A stretch of DNA of 64,000 bases, taken from the NCBI GenBank assembly GCA_014529385.2, contig CM043954.1:97242247-97306246 (forward strand). The letters run 5' to 3'. The first letter of the stretch is position 1. Each line of letters opens with the position of its first letter. The notes under the pieces were generated by a model. The model was not told where the DNA came from, did no database searches, and worked only from the letters and a program-made list of their open reading frames with translations. This DNA comes from Adiantum capillus-veneris. Its lineage: Eukaryota; Streptophyta; Polypodiopsida; Polypodiales; Pteridaceae. The position numbers and the translations under genes are program-made. Below, in pieces: positions 1 through 10,488 of this stretch.

Positions 1-1475
1 TGTTCATTGATGATTTCTGTATTTATAGCTCAAAATCATTGCATCTACAAAGGGTAGAAGAAGGTTTAAAGAAGCTCTACGACATGGGAGGTCAACTCAA
101 CCCCGACAAGTGCCATATAGGTGAGGATGAAGTAATCTTGCTTGGTCATAAAGTTTCTTACAAAGGCATTGAAGTGGATCCTTCGAAGGCAAAGGCTCTT
201 ATTGAGCTACCATCACCCAAGAGTCTTAAGGAGGTCATCTCATTCATTCAAAAGGTGAAGTATATGTCATGCTTCATTCACTTAGCCTCGGAGTTACTTC
301 ACCCTTTGCAAAAGTTGACACAACAAGTAGAATTTTCATGGTCTGATGAGCTTGAAGAGTACTTTTGTAACATTAAAGTCATTTTGTCAGAGCTACCAAC
401 ACTCATGCCTCCTTGTTGGGAGTACACATTCTTTGTTAGCTCTAGTGTTGGAAGGGAAACAATTGGTGCTGTGTTGCTACAACAAGATCCCCACAGTACA
501 AGGATGCGACCCATCTACTTTGCTAGTAGGGTCATGAATGCTTTGGAGAGAGACTACACAGGAGCAGAACTCATGATGCTTTCTCTCATGTTTGCGGTGA
601 GAAAGTTTAGATCCTACCTGCTACCAAAACCTTTTGTAATTCTCACTGCAGAGAATTTGTTCCCTTGGGTGTCATCTCAAATGAATCTTAGTACTAGGAT
701 CTCAAAGTGGATTATGGAGTTGCAAGAGTTTCAATACTCTTTCAAGGTAGAAGATAGTGTGCGTGCACAATTGGCAGGGATTCTCACTTATAGGGTGCAT
801 GAAAAGGAGATTAAGGTGCCTGAAGTAAAGACCCTACCATTGCCACCACCAAAAAGTATTCCTAATGCTTTTACCTTGTTCTTTGATGGAGCTTTTTGTC
901 GAGCCACAGGAAAAGCAGGGGGAGGGCTAGTGTTGCTCAACCCAAGTGGAGAGGTGGTCATGAAAGAGAAGTTCAATCTACCAAGTTCAGCTAGCAATAA
1001 TGAAGCAGAATACGACACACTAATTCATGGTTTGAAGATGTGCATTGGCCAAGGGATACAACGCCTCATGGTAAAGGGAGATGCACTTCTCATTGTTAAA
1101 CAGATTTTAGGTATTTGGGCATGCAAGAATGAAAGCTTACGGACAAAAGTTCGTGCCATTCGTAGATTGTTTAATCAATTTGAAGAAGTGCAACTATATC
1201 ATATTCCTAGGAAACAGAATGAAGATGCCAATTTACTTGCACAGCAAGTAGTTACATGTGTTGAGAAAGAAGTGCAGGTCATCATGGTGGCAGCAACTGT
1301 CAAGCAACCGAGATACCAGGGATTGGAGTCATTGACTCCCATTATTAGCTACATTTTGGAGGGTGAGTTTCCACAAGACTTCACGAAGGCTCAGAAGAGG
1401 AGACTCATGAAGAAGGCAAGCGCATATCTCTTCCTAGAAGGCTCCCTCTATCAAAGAGGGAGGGATCAAGTATAA
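1..1475 (+). pseudogene. Gypsy G1 pol, part 1: end of RT, degenerate RNase H, second RNase H
   Basis: This is the C-terminal half of a Ty3/gypsy polyprotein, open at the left window edge. The reverse-transcriptase catalytic motif FIDD is encoded at 3-14 and the frame runs unbroken to a TAA at 1473-1475. After the RT thumb comes a connection/RNase H region (about 380-790) in which the usual first Asp motif is replaced by FFVSSSVG, so this RNase H looks catalytically dead. A second RNase H follows at about 865-1260 with FFDGAF (Asp at 885-887), NNEAEY (Glu at 1002-1004) and VKGDA (Asp at 1080-1082). A tandem pair of this kind, with a degenerate first domain and an intact second one, is known from the plant Tat lineage. 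I therefore infer Tat-type Gypsy. The in-frame TAA separates this part from the integrase in the same frame. Confidence 0.85.
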
Positions 1476-2746
1476 AGAAGAGTACCAACTATTGAGGAAA
1501 TTCCAGCCATTCTAAAAGGTTTGCATGAAGAAGCATGTGGTGGTCATTTTGCCCAAGAATTAACTGTGAAGAAGATTTTGCTTGCGGGGTATGTTTGGCA
1601 AAGTCTGCATGTGGATGTCCAACATTGGTGTAAAAGTTGTCACAGTTGTCAGGTAAATGGGAATAGAAGATTGGTTTATGGTCCAAGGCAAATCGTGCTT
1701 GCAAATGGACCGTTTGAAAAGTGGGGCATTGATGCTATGGGTCCTCTGCCTAGGACAAAAAATGGTAAACTCTACATTCTAGTGGCTGTAGACTATATGA
1801 CTAGGTGGGTGGAAGCACAAAGTGTGGCAAAGGTAAATGAGAAGACAGTGAGCAAATTCGTCTACACTCACATTTGTTGTAGATTTGGCACACCTTTGGA
1901 GATTGTTTCTGATAATGGTCCAGGGTTTAGAAAGGGATTGCTCACAGAAGTCTGTGAAAAACTTCACATTCTACATCGTCACAGTACACCCTACTATCCC
2001 CAATCAAATGGTTTGGTAGAAAAATCTAATGGTGTCATTGCAGGCATCATTAGAAAGATGGTGAAAAACAAGACAAAGTTGTGGGATGACTTCTTGGATG
2101 GTGCCTTGTGGGCGTATCGAACCACATATAGGGAAGCCACGGAGTTCACACCATTTCACTTGGTCTATGGTCAAGAGGCTTTACAACCAATTGAGCTAAA
2201 CATTCCAACAATGCGACTTCATAGCAAATCAGCACAAGATGATAAAGAAGCATGGATGGATCGACTTCTTACCTTAGCTGAGCTTGAGTGGAAAAGAGAA
2301 GCAGCATACGAGTGCTATAAGAGGAAAGCCACACAGATAAAGGAGAAGCTTGACAAGAAACTGAAGGACAAAGGCATCAATGAAGGAGATCTTGTGCTAA
2401 GGTATGACAATCGACTCGATAATCGTTTTGATGCCAAATTTGAAACAAGATGGCAAGGCCATACATAGTCAAGAAGGCTTTCAATTCAAGTTACTATCAG
2501 CTTATGGACTTGAATGGTAAAGAGCACTCCAGGAAAGTAAACAGGTATCGCTTGAAGCCCTATTTGAGTCGCCTTCTACCAAAGGATCTACCAAAGATCT
2601 GTCAAAAGGCCACTGTCTCATGTAAGTATTGTTACATGAAGCATGAGTGTAACTCTAGCCAAAATTCTGAGGGGCCAAACAATAAAAATCTCGTCAAGGA
2701 CTCTGAAGCACTCTCTTTGGAAAAGATGCTCTATGATGGTACATGA
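1476..2746 (+). pseudogene. Gypsy G1 pol, part 2: integrase
   Basis: This continues the same reading frame after the TAA at 1473-1475, and the stop is one transition from CAA. It contains the integrase zinc-binding region (HEEACGGHF then CKSCHSC) and a complete catalytic triad: WGIDAMGP, VSDNGPGF and GLVEKSNG. The C-terminal domain is read to about 2455, where a one-base frameshift moves the frame to that of 2450-2746 (PYIVKKAFNSSYY, then a basic RLKPYL tail). Two lesions, one nonsense and one frameshift, make it non-functional. It ends about 14 bp before the polypurine tract, the expected order for a Gypsy 3' end. Confidence 0.85.
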
Positions 2747-2760
2747 ATATACCATCATCC

Positions 2761-2770
2761 AGGGGGAGGG
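2761..2770 (+). promoter_or_regulatory. Polypurine tract of G1
   Basis: AGGGGGAGGG lies immediately upstream of the inferred 3' LTR start (TGATAGCC at 2775). This is the plus-strand priming site used in LTR-element reverse transcription. Position and composition fit, but there is no second LTR copy in the window to confirm the boundary. Confidence 0.7.
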
Positions 2771-2774
2771 CTAA

Positions 2775-3981
2775 TGATAGCCGTTTTTTCGGCTCTTTGT
2801 AATTGCCACAGTGAGTTACCTCACCCTACCAAAATCACCCAAACACTATGGCTATCCCTACCATTTCATTGTACATAGGCGTGCGTGAGTCACGGGACTT
2901 TTCCCATATCTTCTTAAAAAAACCCTCAATTAGGTAGTCATCGGGCTAGTTGAGCCAAATAAATAAAAAAAATAAAAAATATAAGTATATTATGGCCCAT
3001 GCGTATGTAAATATTTCTTTGTATATAGGGCATAAATAAAAGTTTTTTTCATAATTATTTTGGTATTTATTTAAATATTTCTACCTAGGTGTGTGTTATT
3101 TATGCTCTGTACATTGCCTGACCATTACCACAATTTTTTCTTACCATTTTTCATACTCTTTATTCCATATAGAAATATTTTCATGTAAGCTTCTCTTATA
3201 TTTGGTGTAACTCCACCCCAACAAAAATCCAAAAAAACTAGTTTTATTTATGTGTATATTTTTTCACTATTGTGATTTTTCCCTTCCTACATCTATTTTG
3301 TTTTTTTTTTCTAAAAAATTAGAACCGCAAAAATATTTATCTTTTTATGGTAGCCTCATAATGAGAGAGATTTCTTTTGATCCCTTTATATTTTTTTCCA
3401 CTTATATTATTTATATTTGACATGTACATATTTTTTAGACCCCTCAATATTTGATTTTCTTAGTTGTACTATTCACTTATATCATAATCTCAACAATATC
3501 TTCAATTATAGACCTACCAAATAAGGTCAAGGGTAGGTGGCATGCATACATGCACTATGGAGGGCTTACTCTTGGAGGTATTCAAAAGAATCATCCAAAG
3601 AAGGACCCCACAAGGACCTTGTGCAGTGGAAAAAAACGTTCAGTTTTGCTGAATTTTTAAAGTTCACTTGCTCTCCGAATTTGAAAAGGTGATACAAACA
3701 AAAGTTGTAGCTCGTGGGCTGAACTTTTGTCTCATATTTTTTCATATTTTTTTGGGCTACGAGCTGTGAGCTATGATTTTATTAGTGGACCCCAGTTTTC
3801 CCATGCTATGCAGCCACACTCTCTCTTCCACTTTATCATTTTCCTCTTTCACACACACTTCTCCACTCATCATCCCCACCTCTCTCACCACTCCACTCTG
3901 CACCCTACTCACCTTCTCCTCAACCTTGAAGAATAAGAGAAACCATGGTGAACTCATACCTCCCACACACAATTCCATTCC
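2775..3981 (+). mobile_element. 3' LTR of Gypsy G1 (right end approximate)
   Basis: Non-coding, AT-rich sequence follows the polypurine tract and starts with TG. The first bases form a small perfect hairpin (AGCCG, T6 loop, CGGCT at 2779-2794). The right end is set where antisense Copia RT coding begins (about 3,982) and where the sequence reads ...CCATTCCA. The pyrimidine-rich stretch at 3,810-3,920 resembles an LTR leader. The 5' partner LTR lies outside the window, so the length of about 1.2 kb is an inference. Confidence 0.5.
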
Positions 3982-4881
3982 AGACTAAATTTCTGAATAG
4001 TATCTGCAATAAACTTTGATTGTCGAAGGAATAAAATACCTTTTGTGTGATTCCTTTGAACTTGAATGCCAAGACACGAGTGAATCTCTCCAAGATCCAC
4101 CATATCAAATGGAGAAGACAATAACGTTTTCACTTGCTGAAGAAATCCCAAATCATTGGAAACAAGGATGGTATCATTCACATAAAGAGCAAGAATCACA
4201 AAATTGCTACCTTGGTGTTCTATGTATAAGTTGGGGTTTGAAGAGCAAGAGATGAATCCTTTAGAGGTGAGAAAAAGATCAAATTTTGTATACCTTGCCC
4301 GTGAAGTTTGTTTGAGACCATATAGTGCCTTATGGAGTTGAGCAACAAGGTCTTCTTTACCTGAAATAACAAACCCTTCTGGATGTTCCATATAAATTTT
4401 CTCTTCCAAATCACCGTTTAGAAAAGCAACTCATTTGATGAGCTTATAATTCAAATTGAACAGGAAATTCCAATAAAACTCGAACACTTGTAATGCAAAC
4501 AACTGGTGAAAAGGTCTCATGACAATCAACACCAGCAATTTGGGAGTAACCTTTCGCAACTAAACGTGTCTTTAACTTGTCAAAAGATCCATTTTCTTTT
4601 ACCTTTTTCATATACACCCACTTACACTTAATAGTTGTAGGACCAAGAGGTAGTTCAATTAGTATCCATGTACTTTTAGAGATAAGATAATCGTACTCTG
4701 CTTCCATAGCCTCTTGCCATTGATCCTTTTTTGGTGAAGAAATAGAATCATTATAAGTAATGGGATCTTCAAAAGTAGAAAAAGCATTATCAACAATATC
4801 CTCATCATAAACATGACATGAACCATGTTCAAAATCAATAGGCAGATCGGAAAAAAATATTAATATCATCATTGGTAACAT
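3982..4881 (-). pseudogene. Copia A reverse transcriptase fragment
   Basis: Two minus-strand open segments (4444-4881 and 3954-4409) give a Copia RT. The first has the N-terminal motifs KCKWVYMKKVKENG, RLVAKGYSQ and ETFSPVV. The second has EEKIYMEHPEGF, LYGLKQTSRAR and the active-site motif LYVND, where family members have YVDD. Loss of the second-position Asp would inactivate the enzyme. The segments are separated by a frameshift near 4,410-4,444. Similarity ends near 3,985, just after a QKFSLE-like motif, which marks the truncation. Confidence 0.85.
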
Positions 4882-5736
4882 TCAAAATGGATGGTTGTGA
4901 AGAGGAAAGTTGTTCTATAGGAAGAGTTTCATCATTTGAAGAAATGGAAAAGCTTGAAGCAATGATTTAGTATCATTAAAATCATCCATGGACCATGAGC
5001 CTCCCATAAGTTGCTCATTAAAAGTAGCATTACGGTTCATAATTACTTTCTTGAAGGAAGGGTCATAGAATTTGTAGCCTTTGAAAGTGTCAGAATATCC
5101 AACAAAAATAATTTTAAGACCAAGAGCATTAAGCTTTGTTCATGTTTGTTTGGAAACATGAATATAAACAATACAACCAAAGATTTGAAACTGAGATGCA
5201 AAAGAAATGTCACCTATCCATGTTGTGATGGGTATCTTACCAGAGGGTGCAGTATTCGGAAGATGATTCTGAAAAAATATTGTTCTCAAAGTAGCTTCAG
5301 CCCAGAAAACACAAGATAATCTAGAATAAATCAACATACATCTTACAACATTGAGAATAATGCGATTCTTTTGTTTAGCAACGCCATTCTATTGAGGTGA
5401 ATATGGAATAGTGTGTTCATAATGAATTCCACTATCAACACAATAACTCACAAACTCTCAAGAAACATATTCTCCTCCATTGTCACAGTACGAAGCTTCT
5501 TGACATGATGACCAATCTAAAGTTCCACAGCCTTGTGAAATTGTTTGAAAATAGATAAGGCCTTGACATATTTTTTTCTAAGTAGAAATACAATCGTATA
5601 CCATGAGAAATCATCAATGAACGTAATGAAGCAGCGATATTGTGATTTGGAAGAAGGTAGAGATCTGGGGATCACGACGCTGGAGATCAAGCAATTTTGA
5701 GAAATCATCATGAACAAAACGGTGAGGCCATGGGGG
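4882..5736 (-). pseudogene. Copia A integrase remnant and linker
   Basis: Minus-strand pieces match the C-terminal half of a Copia integrase. FITFIDDFSWYTIVFLL lies within 5517-5717, followed by a broken PQ-stop-NGVAKQKN segment. Then come FWAEATLRTIFFQNHLPN (5140-5337) and the post-integrase motif FVGYSDTFKGYKFYDP at about 5,020-5,110. The zinc-binding pre-integrase part that should precede it is absent. Frameshifts and stops separate the pieces. Confidence 0.75.
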
Positions 5737-5859
5737 ATATTTTAAGGCAAGAAATTTTTGGTGAGCTCCTTTTAGGAATCAGGTGAGCAAATTCCTAAAA
5801 GGATTCTCTCTTCATCCTTGTCGACTCTTTCGTCTTTTTCATATCTCTATCTCTCTCTC

Positions 5860-5862
<3 letters not shown>

Positions 5863-5931
<69 letters not shown>
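5863..5931. repeat. (GA)n microsatellite in left arm of MULE A
   Basis: About 69 bp of nearly pure GA dinucleotide with one GAAGAG interruption. It follows a CT-rich stretch (5,800-5,860), so the arm itself is a partial CT/GA palindrome. Confidence 0.95.
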
Positions 5932-6170
5932 CTCAATGAGGTATTAGGGAGGCTGAGACATAGACAAAGATATGCGAGCTAGAAAAATTGTTTTAAAAAT
6001 AACAGAGACAAGGGTACTTAAAACAAGAACATCCATTAATAATATAAAGTTACATTTTATTGCACTTGCATTACATAGGCAAGAAGCGTTCATCTTCTGA
6101 AAGGCCCGGTTTTAGGAGTAGATGTGCTGTCTTCGAGTAGCAAAAGAAGATTCACCACGTTCCCTAGTTG

Positions 6171-6428
6171 CTACGTCATTTCCTCCTCATCCTCCTCTAT
6201 GATGATCCCAATCTTCTTCCAGCAAGAGAAAGCGAATTGTCCCTTCTCGTTCAATCTAAGTAAGGTCCGCATATTGAGTTCCGTGCGGAAATGATAGAGG
6301 CGATACACATTGACTGCTGCCTTTAGAGCCTTCCTAAACCATTCAGGTCCATACAACACCTCTCCGTTGGGAATGGCTTCCATGGCATCCCATGCAGACT
6401 TGATTTTATTCTCAAGATCGTCCGACAT
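6171..6428 (-). CDS. Unrecognised 85-aa ORF inside MULE A
   Basis: An uninterrupted minus-strand frame begins at ATG 6426-6428 (MSDDLENKIKSAWDAMEAIP) and ends with an acidic tail (EEDEEEM). It is soluble-looking, with mixed charge and no membrane segment, and I do not recognise the family. It lies downstream of the degenerate SWIM gene and inside the terminal repeats. Its lack of stops contrasts with the broken transposase beside it. It may be a host fragment captured by the element (Pack-MULE style) or a chance frame; 85 codons cannot separate these. Confidence 0.35.
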   Translation of the reverse strand: MSDDLENKIKSAWDAMEAIPNGEVLYGPEWFRKALKAAVNVYRLYHFRTELNMRTLLRLNEKGQFAFSCWKKIGIIIEEDEEEMT

Positions 6429-6639
6429 AGTGAAAAGTAAGAGAGGTGTGCTACGGAAGCTACTAGACACTTTCACAAAAATAATTCAAGCAATGGCAAT
6501 TTATAGCCATTGTGAAAATATTATATTACTTTATTCATAGACACATAAACAACCATTATCCAAATTTGAAAAAAACTGCAAATCAATGTACCAAAATGTG
6601 GCCATCATAAGATAAAATTAAAACCTGGTAGAGTTGTCC

Positions 6640-7940
6640 ATTTTGTGAAGCATACATACAAAAAGTGTGAAACGACAAATGCTATGCATCCATGCTTGGA
6701 TAGGTCCGACTTCGGCTCAGTGCCTTGAAGATATTAGCATCTTCCAGAATTGTTTGATGGATACACATGTTCTCATTTTGGGTTAACCCAAGCACACGCA
6801 GATAAATAAAATACAAATGTTTACATGCAAGATATGGTTTTTGCTTTGACACCCGTTCCATGAAGTTTGGACATGTGCACGATGGCTAGTTGCAAATACA
6901 AACTTTGTACAGCCCGACATGACCATCTTCACTTTTGGTCTCTACTTTGAAGACCTCATTAACACCATATGTTGCACATATCTCTTCTACGACCTTGGCT
7001 CTCAGCACTAGTGCTAAACTGATGTTGCAAGCAATGTCATCGAAAATGGAAGTCCGATATCGTACATGCACACCACCTCGCATTGTGTCTCGTGCACTGT
7101 CTTCAGGAGTGGATGTATCTTTTGACTTGAAAGGAGAGTTGGTCATATTTTGTGCAGGAACAATTCGCGTTACATTACAGATTCATTCTTTCCTGAGCTC
7201 CACTTGATACCCCCCTTCATGCAATATTTGCATCTCATCCTTAGATAGGTTGGTGCCCACATGCACGGCCCAAGTGTGTGGTGGATGCTGAGGCTGCGGC
7301 TCAATTTTTTGTTCTACTATATGGCAATGCAAAACATGATCCATACGAAACCAAAACCACTGATGCACCACACCATTCGGATGCTTTCGATATCCTTCAA
7401 AATATGGGGCCATTATAACAAGGCTAGAACCTACAATACTGCATCCACACCTTCGTCCTCCTCTTGGTATGCCGCTACATGTGACTCTACTACCCTGTAG
7501 AGTTCAGCGTATGGCCCACATTTCCTCATTGACCTTGCATTCAACTACATACTACCACCCAAACCTATACTTCATTTTGTTTGTGATATTCCTTCTTCTG
7601 CAAATTTGATCTTACGTGGTCTTCCACACTTCTTGCAATCTTTCGTGACTGGTTGTACTCAGGCCTATGCGATGTATCATCTTCCACATTGATAACCTCA
7701 TTTGGCTTGCATTTTTGCCTTGATGTCTCCTTATCTCCTGTCAATGGAGTTGGTTGTTTATACATTAGAGTGCCCTCAATAGCCTCATTCACTGCTCTTA
7801 TCACTTGGTTGGGACGTTGTCATAGCATTCCTCAAGCTTTTTTATTGATGGGCCCTTCCCAATGTGTTTTCCATGACTGTATGAAATGGCCTTTGTTCTC
7901 TGTAAGGTGGAATTTGCAAGGTAGATTGTACATGCAATAG
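6640..7940 (-). pseudogene. SWIM zinc-finger transposase-like remnant, copy A
   Basis: Minus-strand pieces, in order: GHFIQSWKTHWEGPINKK (about 7,890); AVNEAIEGTLMYKQ (7565-7804); an AT-hook-like CGRPRK (about 7,620); QWFWFRMDHVLHC and VHVGTNLSKDE (7183-7413); then FKVETKSEDGHVGLY (6886-7146), a TAG, and the SWIM signature CTC-X15-CKH at 6,817-6,879. SWIM fingers bind DNA or protein and are usual at the C terminus of MULE transposases. Stops and frameshifts break it. It is homologous to the plus-strand relic at 27,558-30,352: both have QW(F/I)WF, (V/I)GTNLSK and C(T/S)CP blocks in the same order. No DDE catalytic core could be recognised. Confidence 0.6.
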
Positions 7941-8012
7941 TGTATTGAATGCATCCATGGTGGTTTTTGTTTGAATGTAAGTTGGCCGTGAACCTATAAC
8001 CAAATTCTAGTT

Positions 8013-8013
<1 letters not shown>

Positions 8014-8062
<49 letters not shown>
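8014..8062. repeat. (GA)n microsatellite in right arm of MULE A
   Basis: About 49 bp of GA repeat followed by degenerate GA-rich DNA (8,063-8,115) leading into the right terminal inverted repeat. Confidence 0.95.
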
Positions 8063-8064
<2 letters not shown>

Positions 8065-8204
8065 TGAGAGGGAGAGATAGAGAGTGATAGATAGAGGGGG
8101 GAGAGAGGGAGATGGGTAGATAAAGGATCTTTTGGGAATCCGCTCGTTCGATTATTGAAAAGCGCTCGCCACAAATTGCTCGCCCAAAATTGCACCCTGA
8201 TGCT

Positions 8205-8715
8205 ATATTTTGCAATCATGATCTGGTATATATAATACTCCTTGCAAAATTTGAGTGGAAGAAGATAAGGTACCAAGATATAAATCCACAATACCCTTGA
8301 CTTGACAAGTTGTATCATCAGCAAGATAAACAACACGTTGCACTAGTAGTGGATGATAGTTATGGAGCCACTTAGACTGATATGACATATTTTTTGTAGC
8401 ACCAGAATTGATAATAAAAAGTGATCCATCACGTACATGAAGTATGGTGTCTAGAGCAATTGAACATAGGACATAGCTTGTTTTTGGTATTATATTGTAT
8501 TGATGTTTAGCATTGTATGCTCTATTATGATATGTATCAAATCGACTATTATAGCACATATGAGTGGGATGATGAGATTCTCCACAATATTCACAAGAAG
8601 AAGAAGAATCTTTAGATAAACATGGTTTTTTAGTGGTAATATTGTGTTCTTCATCATACTGATGGGCCCAACAATCATCTTTAGTATGACCTATTTTTTG
8701 TTGCAGTAAGAACAT
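8205..8715 (-). pseudogene. Copia A zinc knuckle and protease
   Basis: The minus-strand frame carries the second half of a CCHC knuckle (GHTKDDCW; the first CX2C is in another frame at about 8,700) and a second Cys/His cluster (CEYCGESHHPTHMC). The protease site reads INSGATKNMS, where Copia proteases have DSGA, so the catalytic Asp is replaced by Asn. It ends with the pre-integrase-proximal motif GVLYIPDHDC right at the MULE A insertion. Confidence 0.8.
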
Positions 8716-9529
8716 TTCTTATTAGGAAATTTAGGACGAGAGAAAATATTACCGCAACGGCCACCTCTACGATTTCCTCGTTGAAATGGATGACTTCGAG
8801 CATAAAAAGCATGTTCCATCTGTTGTGACTCAGTCTTCTCTTGTGAAATCATAGTTGTATCATGACCAGCATTACTTCGTTCTTGACGTTGAGAGTATTC
8901 AATTAAAGACATGCAGGTTTGGTTGAAATCAAGACCATCTTTCTTTGAAACAATGGTAACAATGTTATCATAAGAAGAGTACTTCACCGTGTCAAGGAGA
9001 AGTATAGTCAGTTGTTTTTGTGGAACAGGATCACTGGTAGTAGCAAGTTGATTAATAATGGATTTGAAAGACTCAATATGTCCCGTCATGAAAGTATCAA
9101 CTTCATATTGTAACTTGTTAAGCAAACCTCTCAAATAAAGTATTTATGTAACAGATTTCTTTTGAAAGTTTGCAATAAGGTACTTCCATACGTCGTGGGA
9201 ACTTGTAGGCAGTTCATACACATCAAGCAAAAGGGAACTTGTAAGAGCAAAAAGAATATCCGACGAACTGCTTTATCACGTCGTTTCCAATCCGTATACG
9301 CAACATGCCAGTCTTCAAATACAGGTCCTTCAGTGATAAGCAAGTTGTCATGATCTGCATCAACAAGCTGAGGTGGACATACACGATTTTCAAGGACAAT
9401 ATAAGAGAGTTGATCGCCTTCAAGAATGAACAACATCTTTGCTTTCCAACCAAGAAATCCTTGGCCTTGGAAATGAGGAATAGAATACTGGCTAGAAGGA
9501 AAACCGTTGACGAGAATAGTCATAGCCAT
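8691..9529 (-). pseudogene. Copia A gag
   Basis: The start is ATG at about 9,529 (MAMTILVNGFPSSQYSIPHF), with a Copia-type gag N terminus (GWKAKMLFILEGDQ, DWHVAYTDWKRRD). A frameshift near 9,130 leads to the second half (MTGHIESFKSIINQLATT, then a Gly/Arg-rich segment and CSYCNKK). Gag would form the virus-like particle. Frameshifts at about 9,130 and 8,700 break it. Confidence 0.75.
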
Positions 9530-10290
9530 ATCTGGTTGTGAGAAAACGTATAAGATAAGATCGCAAAATCTGCACACCATGTATGGTGAACTCTACGAGA
9601 GAAATATGAAAACTATGTTCTACCAATGATAAATACTAGAAGGATGCTCAATAAAGGTCCAAAGATGTGAGGAACGTCACCCAAAAAGCAAAAAGAAAGA
9701 GACGTTAATAATAAAAGAGTCCTCAAAATAGAGTAACATGAGATGCGACATGAGACTCAAGATTGATGGCCGCAATATGAACAACAAAAATGCTATTTTT
9801 TTCTCGAAAAAGTTGACGCCAAATTAGAAAAACGTCGCGAACGCTTCACAAAGACACACAAGAACGAAATATACGTCAAGTTCGATGGCAGTAAAAACAG
9901 TATAACTTTCTGCTGCGAACTCCATTTGCTACAAAGCTAGAACTCAAATCGAAGAGCTCAAGGAGATGAACATGTTTTGGATGAAAAGCTCCATTGCACT
10001 ATGCTCCATGACACTTTTTCCGTTTCTCCAAATTTTGAGCAGAAGATCCCCAAAAATTGAGATGAAGTTGAGGGTGTTAAAAGACAAATCAACAAGAAAA
10101 TGTAATCAACAATTCACCATATCGGTTAGCAATAAACACCACACAAATCATTAATCATATTCTTGTTAACACAAAACAACCACAGTTAACAAAAATTAAT
10201 CCTCAAAAATAAAATTTGTAGCAATTCCGTATCTTACATTCGAATTGCATACACATACTCTATTTTGTCACCATTGAATCGTCGCGTGAT
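9530..10290 (-). other. Copia A untranslated leader
   Basis: About 760 bp lie between the gag start and the primer-binding site. No coding frame or repeat is recognisable. Position alone identifies it as the leader. Confidence 0.5.
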
Positions 10291-10297
10291 TGTTACT

Positions 10298-10309
10298 ACT
10301 CTAATACCA
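10298..10309 (-). promoter_or_regulatory. Copia A primer-binding site
   Basis: The minus strand reads TGGTATTAGAGT directly after the LTR end. This matches the plant Copia primer site TGGTATCAGAGC (3' end of initiator Met tRNA) with two changes. Confidence 0.8.
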
Positions 10310-10488
10310 TGTTGAGATGTAGAGAGAAAGAGAGAGAGACTAGAAAAGAGAGAGAGACTAGACAAGAGACACACCATGATCTGCTCTCACACCATGTATG
10401 CTCTCATGATTGATTCATATTGAAGACAAGATACAAATATATAGGTGAGGCCAAGTTGAGTAGAGTGATCTATTATATAGCTCCAACA
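10310..10488 (-). mobile_element. Copia A 5' LTR (179 bp)
   Basis: On the minus strand it starts TGTTGGAGC and ends CATCTCAACA, giving TG...CA ends, and abuts the primer site. TATA-like CTATATAAT and CTATATATT occur early, and two CTCTCTCTCT-rich blocks occupy the last 45 bp. No 3' partner remains, so no target duplication can be tested. Confidence 0.75.

Larger units (their letters stand above)
5744..8204 (-). mobile_element. MULE A: Mutator-like element nested in Copia A
   Basis: The Copia protease end and the integrase remnant are separated by a 2.46-kb block with imperfect terminal inverted repeats. The left end carries GAGCAAATTCCTAAAAGGAT, and the right end, read in reverse, carries GAGCGGATTCCCAAAAGATC. 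Both arms continue into CT-rich subterminal DNA and long GA/CT tracts (5,863-5,931 and 8,014-8,062). ATATTTT occurs on both sides (5,737-5,743 and 8,205-8,211), the core of a probable 9-bp target duplication with two diverged bases. The internal coding remnant has a SWIM zinc finger, typical of Mutator-like transposases. TIRs, 8-10 bp duplications and SWIM together support the MULE assignment. Confidence 0.65.
3982..10488 (-). mobile_element. Copia A: 3'-truncated Ty1/copia element with nested MULE
   Basis: Read on the minus strand, the order is short LTR (10,488-10,310), primer site, gag, zinc knuckle, protease, [MULE A insertion], integrase remnant, RT. It stops inside the RT shortly after the YVND motif, so RNase H and the 3' LTR are missing and replaced by the G1 LTR. 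Several frameshifts and stops break every domain. Besides the MULE insertion, the pre-integrase region and the first half of the integrase are absent, which implies an earlier deletion. Confidence 0.85.
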
